Source: Spirogloea muscicola (lineage: Eukaryota; Streptophyta; Zygnematophyceae; Spirogloeales; Spirogloeaceae). From it: a DNA stretch of 64,000 nt. The DNA is taken from assembly GCA_009602725.1 (NCBI GenBank), contig WELB01000007.1:748013-812012 (forward strand). Reading direction: 5' to 3'. Below are positions 1-11,800 of this stretch, piece by piece. The position numbers were made by a program, and so were the translations under genes. Each line of letters opens with the position of its first letter. The stretch's first letter is position 1. The notes beneath the pieces are model-generated. The model worked only from the letters and a program-made list of their open reading frames with translations, made no database searches and was not told the origin of the DNA.

Positions 1-31
<31 letters not shown>

Positions 32-2160
32 GGCGGAGCCGTCGCTGCCCCCGTCATCTCCCGCAACCTCACGGCGGCGGCGAGTGCTCCCACAGGCCGG
101 CCAAGACGCCGTGACCAGCCCTCGGACGCCGTCACGGAGTGGTGGCGACGATGGCGGCGGCGGTGGCTGCGACGACGGAGCCGGCGGCGGCGGCAGTGCC
201 ATGGTCCAGAGCCTGCGCGAGGCCTTCGCCAAGGCCCTGGCCAGCGGCCCGGCCGCCGCCGGCCACGCCGCCGCCGCGGAGCTGGCTCCAGCGTACGCCT
301 GCCAAGCGAGCTCCCGCTCGCCGCCGCTCCCGGCCTCGGTCCTAAGCACAGCTGCTGACGGGCGACGCAGCGCGCCTTCCGCAGGGCGAGCTACTCGGCT
401 GCGCTGCAGCGCGCTGCGCAGCGGGAGCGGCACCTGCGCCTGGCGTTTGCCAAGCGGCTTCAGGAAGGCCGCCCTCCTCTAGGTGGGTCCCCACTTTCCT
501 CGGCGAAACGGCCTGTCACATGGCAAGCTGCAGGGGTACACGGCCATGGCTTCTGGCCGTGAGTTGCACTTGCTGCGCCCAGGTGCCACTGCAAGTCGCC
601 GGACGCTTGAGAGAACCCTCTGGTCTGCTCCGTTTCCTCGCATTCGACTGTGCTGGCAGACCTCTCCAAAGTCGTGGACGTCCGCGTTCTGGAGAAGAGC
701 CTCGAGGCCCACATTGCCAAGTGCAACTGCCAAGTCCTGCGATCACCTAAGGTGTGCTAGTCACAATTCGGACTACAGTGGTCATGCCATTGTGAAGCGC
801 ACCCGCATACTTCGTGCGAGATGCGCCAAGGTTGGCAGGGGAGGGCCAGTGATTCCACCTCCTTTGCTTGGTGCGTATGCAGGGGTGGTTGTTGCCTCCG
901 CCACCTACTCCTGACGGGCAGTCAGATGTCAAGGTGTATGTCATCTTCAGCCTGAAGGGGAGCCTGGACGGCGACATTGAGCCTCAGCAGGAGATTCGTA
1001 TACACCCGCCCTGGCAAGTACTCTGTCTCTCGGCCTAGCAGTAATTTTGCAAATTAATTGGCACATGTGTATTGAAAAAAACTATAGTAAATAGCAATCC
1101 GAAGTGGTACTGTGACTTTTGATGTGAGTTTTGGTTGCACTGCAGGAGGGAGCTCTTTGTAGAAGCAGCCCAGTCGAAGGTTATTGTCTGCCCGTCACAA
1201 TGTGAGACGCTGCTGCCGGTTGCTTCAGCTTGTGAGCTCCCACGTCATCAAGTTCTGCCTTTTTGCTCTCCTGTGCGTCCACCTTACTCATGTGAACAGC
1301 TGAAAGGTCTGTGTAACTCTTGCTTGTGACTTCCTGGGAGCAAGTCTCATACACAGTCCCTGCAAGGTGGAGTTTGATAAGCAAGTAAAGCCTCTTCAAG
1401 CAATGGCCAGGTTACTCGTATGTCAATGCAGTGCCAGGTGCTTGCGAAAATTTGCGCTGATGACACCAACGCGCTGGTTACTGATTGGCCTGGTGCATCA
1501 CACCCTTATGGTGTGGAGTACAGACACACATACAAGTGGGCCACCGGTACTGTGATCCAGTGAGGCGGTCCCTGCCAAATGCACTCCAACTCTGAGCAGC
1601 TTGCCTTGGCCCAGCTTCTCAAGCCAATCTATATGGAGCATGCCGCAAAATCTTGCAAATGCATCCACAACCTAACAGATGTACTCTTGCCTGCAGTCTG
1701 CTGACACAAACTTCAACCACTTGACGGTGACTGGCGTACATGCAGGGTATGGCAAGCCACAGATGATCAGATGATACTATTGCTCCTCGCCATCAGCACT
1801 CGTGTAGCCACCCAGGGCTTCAATAGATGGGCTTTTCAACACAGGCTGGCACTGCAGGCCAGTGCACGTGACTTGGATTGCCTATGGCTGAATGCTTGGG
1901 ATTGCCATAGCTGTGGTTTACCAGACGAAAACAGGTTTCCTGAAGTGCCTCTTTCCAAATGAGTGATATCACGAAGTACATACAGAGGAACTTGTACTGC
2001 AGTACCCGACATTACATTACTACTGATGCTGTTTTGCAGTGATTGTATACCCCACTACTACTACAATACTCTCCCAAAGGTAGACCAATGCAACTTGGGG
2101 ATGGAATTCTGCAAATATGGGCGATACTCCTATCTGCAGCAAGTATCGTGACTATCTCCC
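1..2160 (+). CDS. Unrecognised multi-exon gene, 5' end cut by window
   Basis: I do not recognise this gene. The first 480 bases are CCG/GCC-rich, as at other gene starts here. Four stretches on the plus strand read like exons. One around 368-481 is rich in Arg, Ala and Gln. One around 649-751 contains LEKSLEAHIAKCNCQ. One around 927-1018 encodes a beta-rich stretch with EIRIHPPWQV. One around 1430-1561 contains DWPGASHPYGVEY. Plausible GT and AG splice sites flank several of them, but I could not join them with consistent phase. No motif identifies a family; the beta-rich exon could belong to an OB-fold, but that is a guess. 1600-2320 shows nothing further. The gene would converge with the minus-strand oxalate gene. 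Confidence 0.3.
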
Positions 2161-2328
2161 GTTGCTGACAGGTCGGTGACTTTGAAGTACTGCTTTACAC
2201 CCATATCTTGTGACCTGAACATATGCACATGTTGGGACGCTCACAAGAGCTGGACAATTAAGAAGGATCAGGCAGTGGCTCCGGTAATTGCAAGAGTGGG
2301 CAGGTGCACCTCCATTGCTGCTTTCTAG

Positions 2329-5300
2329 CTAATTGCGGTGCCCCATAGTGGCACTCTCTGACCCCGCCATAGGATCGATGATGACATTGATCAAAGCGGG
2401 TTTCTTGGCGCCAAATGCCTCAGTAACGGCCACCTCCAATTCCTGCAGCGTTTGGCAGCAACATGATGTTGACTATTTAAAGTGCACGCAACAAGAGCAG
2501 CCTCGATGTGGGGGGTCCAATGACAGTGGGACCCTTGTCATGCTCGCATTGCTTCAAGAAAAACCTTGGGGCTACAATCTGTATTCAATGGCCAACTTAC
2601 ACTTAACAAGAATGCAGCAAAGTTGCTGGGTTCAAGACCCTGGTTGCAGCTGCTACACTTACTTGCGAGGTGGTGACATGGTAGCCTTTGCCACCGAAGG
2701 CCTCCATAAGGAGGTCATACTTGGCATCTGGCACAAACGCAGTGGGCGCAGGGTCTGACGCAATGGCCTCTGGTAAGGATACTGGAGCTCGTCGTTCGCC
2801 ACCATATACACCACCATTGTTCATGACAATGATCACAATGGGTAGCTTGTACCTAACCATTGTCTGCCAACAGCAGGAGCAATTGATCACGACGCTGCAG
2901 CTTCTGTGACAGGATGTCAATGGAATAGGTCTGCAGCAGCAAGCTGCTGACTCGCAAGCGGATGCATTCATGTGAATGCTGAAAAATACTGCGGTCCTAG
3001 AAGGCCACACTATGGCAGAAGGGCCTTAAGATGACAGTCCAAGACCTCTCACCTCTACCTCCATGCCGCTGAAGCCAAATGCAGAGTCGCCCTCCACAGC
3101 AACCACCAACCTCTCCGGCTCGACCACAGCCGCGGCAATGGCATAGCCCAGCCCAACTCCCATGGTGCCCCATGTGCCGGCATCCAGCCGCGTGCGGGGC
3201 TCTTTTTGTTCAAGGATCGCTCGGCCGATGTCCATCGTGTTGGCCCCTTCTGACACGAGGATTGGTGCTGGCTTCCCTAGCGCTGAAATTGCATCCCGGA
3301 TGATCCTCAGGGAGCAGTGGAAGTTGAGCGGGGATGTATTCTTGGCCAGCATTGCAGACATTTTCTCCACATTTCCTCTAGCCTTGCGCTGCAGGGGACA
3401 CCAGTATGAGTGTCTCCCTCAAGTTCAAATGAGTGATACTTGCACAAATAAGCTGTGCGTCTAAGCAACCGACTGACCTGAATGGCCTGCAGCCAATCTT
3501 GACAGTGCAATTTATCTTTCACAAGCTGCGTCAGCTGCTCCATAACCACTCTGGCGTCCCCCAACAGAGGCACCGCCGGATTCCGCAGCTCCAGCTCCTT
3601 TCCGTCAATGTCGATGAGGATGAACTTGGCATCAGCTGACCACCTGGCAAAACGACAGCACCTGAGTGCAAGCTTCCTCTTGGATTGCTGCCATCACCAC
3701 CTTCCTTGCCAGACCAGCTTAGTAGAGGATGCTAGCTGAGTACCTTGGTGGCTCGCCGAAATGTAGCATCCAGTTGAGCCTGGCTCCCACAACCAGGACG
3801 ACATCTGCCTCGCTGAGAGCCAACGACCTCGCGGCTGCTGCGGATGCCGGATGGCTGTCAGGGAGCAGACCCTTGCCCATCGGTGTTGCCAAGAAGGGCA
3901 GGCCAGTTGAGTCGACGAATTGCGCGACAGCCTTCTCTGCTCTGGCATAGGCAGCTCCCTTGCCAAAGACAAGAAGCGGTTTCTTGGCTGAGCACAGCAG
4001 GTCAACCGCCTTTGACAGCATGCGGCTGTCTGCTTGGAGCCCAGGCGGTGGGTCTTTGGCCTCCCAGGGAGCCAGTACTGGCTGAAGAGGGGCAAGTAGA
4101 TCTTCGGCCTCAGCTTCCGTAAGAAATTCATGAAGTACATCTGCCGGAATGTCAATGTACGCCCCGCCTGGCCTGCCCTGCAGTGATGCCTTGACAGCCT
4201 CTGCAGCAACCTGAGGAATCAACTTGATATTGGTGACCTTACCTGCAAGAGAGTATGAAGGATTGAGGATGGTTACTTGACGGGTGATGCAAGTGTGAAC
4301 CAGCTCAAATGCCTGGTTAAACCCTCACTACAACTTCATGCTGCTTAGTTGCTCTTGCTAACAGTTCTACGTACTAACACAAATCGTACACCAATAAGAC
4401 ATAAAACTCACGACTGCCTTAATCATGAGGCCTGCCAGTAGACAACCTTGACCATTAGGCATCGGAGCAATATCATTTTCTGCTGCAAAGTAAAAGATTT
4501 CTCTTGTGCCGGAGGACACATTCTCACTTGCTCTGGAGTGCTAGCATGAGTAGTATACATGCACAACCACAGAAACTGAGGGAGTGCAGGGGTTGGTGCT
4601 CACCAGCAGCTTTAACAAAGGGAGCCACAGCAGCAACTTGGTCGAGCTCCTGAAAATCGCCGCGGCCCACGTCGGCCTGGACGGGTGACCCAGACACCAT
4701 GACCATCGGCCACGCGTTGATCATCGCGTTGCTCAGGCCCGCCAAACCGTGCACGGCACCCGGGCCGGACACAGTCAGCAGGAGGCCAGGACGCCCCGTC
4801 AGATACCCTGCTGCTCCCGCAGCGTAGCTTGCAGACTGCTCATTTCTGAAGGCTATGAATCGTATACCAGCCACCTGGCAGGCGGTGGCCAGAGAGGTGA
4901 CCGGTATCCCAACAACCCCAAACATGTAGTGCAGGCCGAGCCGGGCGAGGGCCCTCGCCAGCATTGCGTTGCCGTCCAGTCTGGCCGTGCCTGCCTGGCT
5001 TTTGGCTGGACCTGCGCACCATCATGGCCGCCCTACCAGCACCATGATGGTCAGAGGCGCTCTGTGCTACTGAAGTGTGGCATACTCTGCAGGGGCATTC
5101 GCTGAAGCTATGAAGTGCTCCAATATCTGTGACCTACTGCGAGCAAGGCAACAAGTCACCTTCTTCGCTGGCTCCACCACTAGCCTTCTTCACAAAGGCA
5201 TCCACCATCATGCGGCGCTGAATCTTGCCCGTGGCCGTCTGGGGCAGCTCCTGCGCGAAGAAGATGCGCTTGGGGACCTTGAATGCTGCCAGCTGCTTGT

Positions 5301-7323
5301 GGAGGTAGTCCTGGATGGTCTTCTCCGAAGCATTGGCGCCCTTGTTCAGCACTACCGCGGCATTCACCTGTTCAAGGTGCAGGTATGAGATCGCAAGCTA
5401 TTGTCAGGAGCTTGCAGGCCTGTTGTGCCAAGAGATGTGAGCAGGGCAGCCTGAGGAAATCAAGATACGCCTTACCTCCTCGCCGTACTTCTCATCCGGG
5501 GCTGCAAATGTGACAGCCTCTGCGACATCAGGGTGGCCCAAAAGCGCAGCATCCACTTCCAATGGTGAGATCTTTTCCCCTGTGCATGGTGGCATGGCAG
5601 GGAACGATTTGTTAACACGTGGACGCAAATGATTAGAGCATGTCGCCAGTTGCAGGCAGTGGCTTAAAGGTAGTCTTGATGTAAGATGCGGTCACGATAG
5701 TAGCGGGAACATGCAAATGGCCATTCTTTAACATCCAACAGTAAATGGAGGGCTCAGAGGCACTCACCTCCTCGATTAATGAGCTCCTTTATTCGGCCAG
5801 TGAGCGTAAGGTAGCCCTCAGCGTCAAGCTTCCCACGATCTCCAGTATGGAACCATCCATATGCAAATGCAGTCTTGTTGGCCTCAGGATTGTCCCGGTA
5901 TCCATGTGTCACATTGGGCCCATTGATGCAGACCTCGCCCTCCTCATTAGGCTGGAGAACCTTGCCGTTGTCATCCAGGATGCCCAAGTCGATGCCGGTT
6001 GGCTTGCCCACAGTTCCGGGCTTGTGTGGCCCATGCGCCGGCAGCGGATTTGCTGTCATCTGGTGGCTGGCCTCGGTCATAGCATAGGCCTCCAGCACAG
6101 GAGCACCAAATGCTTCCTCCAGGTTTGCCAGCACAGCCGGTGCGAGGCTTGAGCTGCAGCTGCGGATGAAGCGGAGGGACGGGTACTCTGCCTCTGGCTG
6201 GCTCTTGTGGCGGCTGAGTAAAATCTGATGCATGGTTGGCACAGCGGTATACCAGGTGACGCCCAGCGCCCGCACGTCAGCCCAGAAAGCCCCTGCTGAG
6301 AAGCGGCCTGCCGCGGGAAGTGCAATGGATCCACCAGCAGCTAGTGAGGCCAGCAGTGCAGCCATGAGGCCATGCACGTGGAAGAGCGGCATGACCACGT
6401 ATGAGCGGTCCTCAGTGCTCAGATCGTATGTAAGGATGATGTTCGCTACAGAGGCGGCAAGGTTGGCCTGCGTGAGCGGCACGCCCTTGGGCCGGCTCGT
6501 CGTGCCGGACGTATGTAGGAACAGCGCCTCGGCTTCCGGGCTCGGCAGGGGGCCAGCAGCGTCCTGGGGCTCCTCACTGGCCACCTCGAGGCGCGCCCGC
6601 GGCTCAAGCCCCACACCAAGGCCTTCTTGCAGCCAGCTGGCAATGCCGGCAACAGGCAGGCCGAGCGCCTCGGCGGCCGCCTCAGCAGGCCGGTTGCCGT
6701 CCGGCTGGGAAACCAGCAGGAGCCGCGACTTGGCGTCCTCCAGGAAGAACCGGAACTCGTCCTCCTTGTACGCGGCATTGAGAGGCGCAGCCACCGCACC
6801 CATCCTCACCACTCCCAGGAAGGCCACCACGAACTGCGCAGCATGCAGCAGCGTGCGTAAGCTCAGCTCAGCTCAGCTCAGCTCAGCTCAGCAACTCAGC
6901 TCAACTCAGCTCATCGCCGTCCTCCCCAGCTGCTGAGAAACGGCCGAGAGCAGAAGACCCTGTGCTGTATGCAAGCACACCAGGCCGGAGCACCTCAATG
7001 GAGTTGGGGAAGACGAGGGAGACGAGGTCTCCCGACCGGATGCCTGCCCGCCGGACCTCAGCGGCACAGTGCTCGATCGCAGCGTGGAGCTCGGCGTGCG
7101 TCTTCTGGGGGCCCCCCTGAGAGACAGCAATGGCCACGCGGCTGCCATGCGCTTCTGCGGCGGCCGCCAGCTGGCCCGACAGCGTCTGCGCCATGGCGGG
7201 CAGGGCAGAGGGACGGCGGCGGGGCCGCGGTGCCGCTGAAGTTGCCCTGGCTGGCCCAGCAGCGGCGAGCTCAAGCGCCCTCGCCGCCCTCGGCAGTCGA
7301 GTGAAATTGCCCCTGACTGCCAC
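2329..7323 (-). CDS. AAE3-OXC: Bifunctional oxalyl-CoA synthetase / oxalyl-CoA decarboxylase fusion
   Basis: Ten exons join without a frame break: 7323-6994, 6833-5768, 5579-5476, 5367-5160, 5011-4604, 4242-3744, 3643-3478, 3388-3053, 2863-2663, 2442-2329. They total 3432 nt, or 1143 residues. The first half (to about residue 569) matches plant AAE3/yeast Pcs60, which activates oxalate with ATP and CoA: AMP-binding loop HTSGTTSRPKG, GRIKELINRGGE, catalytic lysine in TASGKIQRR-type TATGKIQRR. The second half matches plant OXC, a thiamine diphosphate enzyme that decarboxylates oxalyl-CoA to formyl-CoA: FGVVGIPVTSLA, the glutamate in RNEQSASYAAG, GDSAFGF followed by NNGG for the cofactor. OXC homology begins at LDGN, upstream of the first Met of that half, so the second half has no start of its own. 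The first 43 residues are Arg/Ala-rich, which may be an organelle transit peptide; the family-like start is Met44 at 7194. No peroxisomal C-terminal tripeptide is seen (ends HRN). Confidence 0.88.
6859..6913. repeat. GCTCA pentanucleotide microsatellite
   Basis: A run of AGCTC/GCTCA units with slight decay near its right end lies inside the first intron of the AAE3-OXC gene. Confidence 0.85.
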
Positions 7324-7580
7324 AGCCGCCAGTGCCGATAACGGCCCTGCGCCCGCCGAGAGAGGGGCGACGGCGGCTGCGGCGGTGGCGGCGCGGCGGC
7401 GCGGCNCGGCGGTGGCGGCGGCGGCGGCGGCGGCGGCGGCCGCGGTGGAGACGGCGGCGGCGACACGGCGGCCTTGTGGCAGGGAGTGTAGTGTGGATCA
7501 AGTGATGGAGGGTCGGTGTAGCCAAGCAGGCAAGCACACCGACAGACGTACATCAACCCTGGTGCTAAGCTGACCCGCAG
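7324..7580. promoter_or_regulatory. GC-rich 5' region of AAE3-OXC with CGG tract
   Basis: This DNA lies just upstream of the first AAE3-OXC exon and holds a CGG/GGC trinucleotide tract (about 7365-7465) with one N at 7405. It is the likely promoter and 5' leader. No individual promoter motif can be called. Long reading frames here are by-products of the triplet repeat. Confidence 0.4.
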
Positions 7581-7581
7581 A

Positions 7582-7731
7582 AGCAAGCGCGGCCAGATTA
7601 ACTGGTGGCTGGGAGAGGCCAGCCCAAGGTTACCTCTAGTAACCTAGGGCTTACTCTCTAGTAACCTTGTCCTTGCCCATTCCTTTTGGGCTGGCCTCTC
7701 CCAGCCACCAGTTAATCTGGCCGCGCTTGCT
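7582..7731. repeat. Inverted pair of retroelement 3' arms (foldback)
   Basis: Arms of about 45 bp at 7582-7626 and 7687-7731 are near-perfect reverse complements. Each carries the recurring GCGCGGCCAGATTAA and GGCTGG-GAGAGG-CCAGCC elements. The 60-bp centre holds short GGTTACCTC / AGTAACC pieces resembling the stop-codon region of the same element. It is a compact version of the tail-to-tail pairs seen at 31284-31648, 51490-51590 and 62446-62805. Confidence 0.8.
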
Positions 7732-7734
7732 GTT

Positions 7735-7805
7735 TACTAGTCAGCACGTCGAGGTCGCTAACTGATGCCAGAATACCGGACGGCACCGGCCCTGCCACGT
7801 GGCAG
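7735..7805 (-). mobile_element. Retroelement family-2 3' coding tail
   Basis: Read on the minus strand, this encodes a piece ending SVSDLDVLTS, the same C-terminal tail as copies at 33200-33290, 51810-51870 and 52095-52150 (SVSDLYVLTRGY). It is a short fragment with no other domain. Confidence 0.55.
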
Positions 7806-8035
7806 GTCGGGTAGGTGCAGCGCATCTGGCTCTCGCAGCGAGCTACGCTGTGCCTTGTTATCTTGCTACATGCTGTTTGCAAGTGAGTCCTCGGGGAGCC
7901 GTGCTCTGGCTGCTCTTTCTCCGACTAGTTGCAGCCACTGGCTTTCGGCAGGGGGGGTGGTTTTGGGGTTTAGGGTAACCCCCAAACCTTCCCTCCCCGC
8001 TCAAGGAGGGCTATACCTCTCGCCCGTGTTGGAAC

Positions 8036-8838
8036 ATGTCAGAGGCTTATAATGGGGTACTTAGAAAAGTGGCACTGATGCAAGGAAGGTCCAGTCCAAA
8101 AACGGCAAAGAATGCAGCAAAAGCACCGGAAAAACTGAAAGAGCAGATCGTCCACTTTGCACGACAGGCTGTCTCTCTTCTAGTCCTGGCGTTAGCCCAA
8201 GCAGATACACAAGTGAAGAAGCCAAGGTATGGTCTAGAACAAAAGGCAGTCCTGCAGTCCTGCATGACATGCGCGCAGGCGACCTTTGTGGAGGGGGGGA
8301 CATTCCATACGTGGTGAACACAACAGGCTTTGAGGAGAATATGCCGAGCAGGGCGTGCTGCTGCCGGAAGTATAATGCGGCATCGACTGCTACCTGCGTG
8401 GTCTGGCGCACAGCCCCCTGCATATGCTCGCTCTTCTGGTGGCTCCCGTGGCTGCTCAATAACAGCAGCCCACTGCTTCCGCGCAGTCGCACGAAGGGAG
8501 AGGGGGTTGTTTCGGCTCAAATTATGCATATGAACTCCAGCATTAGCAACCTCAACTCCCTGGACTGTGTGACTAGCGGCAAAGAGCCTAGAGTATGGGA
8601 GCGAGAATATCTCTCAAACTGGGCAGACTATATTCGACGCTTCAGTGCACTTGTCAGATATTGCAGGGATTGGCCCCTGCCCCTTCTGGCAGGGTTTCTT
8701 CAGCACCTCAGAAGCAAGCTGGAGGCAACTCCAGAGCTGTTGGCTACAGATATCATCCACAAAACAGTAAAATACTTTCATGCAAGCGGAGAGCATCTGA
8801 TGCTTCATGCTAATGCCTCAGCAAAAGTCCTGAAATGA
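8036..8838 (+). CDS. Hypothetical protein, uncertain
   Basis: Two adjoining plus-strand frames could be exons of one gene: 8036-8317 (93 residues, with KTAKNAAKAPEKLKEQIVHF) and 8269-8838 (189 residues, ending in a helix-like stretch with WADYIRRFSALVRYCRDW). No family is recognised and the join is not resolved. Minus-strand frames of similar length overlap the first half, so coding is unproven. The second frame ends 53 bases from the 3' end of the convergent BUB1 gene, which leaves room for two coding ends but little untranslated DNA. Confidence 0.25.
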
Positions 8839-8891
8839 TCTGCCTGCTGCGTCTTCTGTGGAATTAATGATCACCATATTTTTGTAAGCTT

Positions 8892-11800
8892 CTAAAGTTG
8901 GCGATTGTGAAGGTAGTCAAACATTAGAATGTTCTGTTTCATAAGCAAGAGCTTCAGTTGCTTTGCTTTTCCTGGGGTGGTTGCAAGGTACTGCTCAAAT
9001 TTCTGTCGGATTTCAAGTAGCTGTTGGTGTTGGCCGCCACAGCTCCCGCTTGCATTGAGCAGGATGGAGAACAATTGCTGCCACAGGTCAATTTGCCAAT
9101 ATCTGCCAAAACGGATGTCAGATATGTATCTTGAAATTGATAAACTCACTGCATTGTTTGCATTGCAATCAAGTGGTCTTGATGCAATACATACAAGTCA
9201 TGTGCATGTCATAAGCATCCTAACTTCGTCTGCAATAGCAAAGCAATGAATAGAACATATTTTTCAAGAGTTGTTTGACAGGTCTCTAGTCCTTTAGAGG
9301 ACAGTGCACAATGCGTATCCATGCAGCCCTACCTCTTCAAAGACGACGTTGGGCGGTATCTCAGATCGCCCGACTCTGTTACGACTTTTTTAACGTCCAT
9401 ATACGATCCATGCACCAGGCAATGAGCAACTCCACATATGCCAAAGTAATCAACCTGACAACATGCTCACAAGAGAATTGGATTTTCACTGTCCACCCTC
9501 CACAAGGAAACAACCTGCTGAAGGTGTACATGGCAGCCCTTGGTCTCAAAGACAAGTGTCACTGGACCTCCACATCGTCTACAAACAGATTAGACTGGTC
9601 ATTCCATGTTTATCCAAGCAACAGTAGCTTGCAGTAGTTCTGGTTAACAACAGCTAGGGCCCAGATGAAGCTGACATGAAGCTGCCATCAGGATAGCTGA
9701 CCTGGTATGCCCAGGGCTTTCCTTCTATCATCTCTGTGCATCTGAACGCTTCTGTCCCACAGTCTGCCATGAAGGCTGTGCCCTTTGGAAAGCATCTCAG
9801 GTCGATACTTCGACCCCAATCAATCAATGTCAAGCCCTGCAAAGAGAGGACCCGCCACCGATCAGGAACTCTTAAGAAGAGGTTGGAATGAAGCGTTAGC
9901 ATCAACAAGTCACTGAGAAGGTTTGACTTAGACAATCCTGCCTTCCATTGAAGAATGAACCCACCTTTTGCGACCAGCAGCCTGGCCTGTCAGGCGTCCA
10001 CTCACACCATGTATCACTGCAGGTGATCATATAAACAATGAGTTGTGCTAGTCAAGGCTAGCACAATCACAGCAGCTTTTTTGAGCGAGCTCAGACAGCA
10101 CGGCACTTTCAGCAGTTGCTACAAGTGAAAGTCGTTTGAAAGGCATGTGCATCCATCTTTCAGACGCACGGGAGATTGGCTCATCTCATGTTGATGCAAT
10201 AGATAAGCTTTGACTGCCTGGATGCTTACCAGTCATTGCAAATGAGAAGGTTGTCAGGTTTAAAATCAGCATGAAGAATGTCAATAGCATGTAGTACTTC
10301 AAGACTTCGAAGCATCTCTATTGTGTAGTACATGCACAGAGGCTCCTCCATTCGTTGTCCATTTGCCAAGTAGGCATTGATTACATCCTGAAAAGGGAAT
10401 CACAGAATGTGGTAGTTTGAATGCAAGATGGAAGGCATGAATTGCGTGACACGTCCAAATGTGTGACGAAGATAAGACCATGACATTTGCTACATGTTCC
10501 AGTTGACTGATCTGGACATCCCTGACAACAACTAAGCCAGAGGCCCAATATGTCCTGCAACCAAACCTCATTTTTCAGCTAGCGCCTACCTGCAGTGTCC
10601 CATGCTCGCCATAGTCGCAAACCATGACACTGTAATCACAGAATTCATGGAAACGTCTTGCACAGCCAAATCGCTTCCGCTGCAATTTGCAAATTAGCCA
10701 AAGTTGATCTTAAAAGTCTGCTAACGTCAAGGCACACAGGCAGCTCCACCCTTCATCCTCAATCATGGCATCTGAAGCTGTATTAAGGTTTTCTTCAAGG
10801 AAGTTACTCAGATTTCAGGGTGTGCAGCAAGTATGTCACCTCTTCTGAAGGCACCCGCAGATCCAACTGTCGGTAAATGTAAAACTCCCATGGCCATGCA
10901 GGTCTTTGGACCTGCACTGAACAGTGATAAGTTGGCCTGCTAGGCTTGCATAGCCTGGGTAAGACATGAAGAATATGAGACCTTCCTAGCCTGGACAAGG
11001 GGGCCTGTAATGTTCGCCAGTGTTGGCCCCTTTGTCACACAGCTTACTGTCTACTTTTGACCCAGTGTTGGCCCCTTGTGTCACATAGCTTACTGTCTAA
11101 TATTGGCCCAGTATTGGCCCCCTTTGTCAGATAGCTTTCTGTCTAAGAATGCAGAACAGCAACATAGCTGTTGACATCGGCAGTACATATTTGCAAGGTA
11201 CCTTGAGAGCAAGCTCATTGTCATCCATCCAATGTGCAGAGTCAGAGTCGCCTGGATCATCGACCCGGAATGCAGTATACACCTTGGCATAGGCCCCTTG
11301 CCCTATGCAGGCCTTGACCATGTAGTTCTCCTTCCCTTTTCCAAACAAGAAGTACGCAAGGATCAGGCACCAAGAGACTCTCATGGTAATTAGTGTGTCA
11401 ATGTAGACCAATGATTGTGCTTTGACTCTGTGAGCTGTGGCAAGCTGCTGTAGAGGCTGAATGTCATACCCAGTCTCAAGGATAAGCCGCCGCTCTTTGA
11501 CCTTGTTTTCACTGACTTCAGATCCGCAGCATCTCCGAAGTGCTCTTGGCAGGAGTTATTGTACCCCTGGACAGCATTCACACAAGAATGTGACAAGTCA
11601 GCCAATTTCAGGAGAATTTAGGAGGATTTTACAGATTGCAAGACTGATCGAACAACTTGACTTCTTCCTTGACACAGAGCAAAGCTGTACAACTTCTCAG
11701 CTTCTCCAACGAGAGGCCTCAATTTACCTGTCTGCTCTAACAAGGATTGCTACCAAGTGTCACAACACGCTGACATAGCTTGGAAGGCTGCAGAAAATCA

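Noticed and set aside
5012-5159. Separate AAE3 and OXC genes, with AAE3 ending at the stop near 5134
   Set aside because: That would leave under 180 bp for a 3' end and a promoter, would remove the conserved OXC start LDGN, and would ignore a phase-matched intron.
6232-6936. 234-residue plus-strand frame
   Set aside because: It is antisense to the AMP-binding domain of AAE3, which matches the plant protein closely.
6906-7586. Frames of 140-230 residues in the AAE3-OXC first exon region
   Set aside because: Proline- and alanine-rich reading frames from the CGG tract, in competition with the supported AAE3 first exon.
10980-11150. Possible CRISPR-like array of three spaced repeats
   Set aside because: The three units are contiguous, without unique spacers, and lie in a eukaryotic intron; they are a simple tandem repeat.
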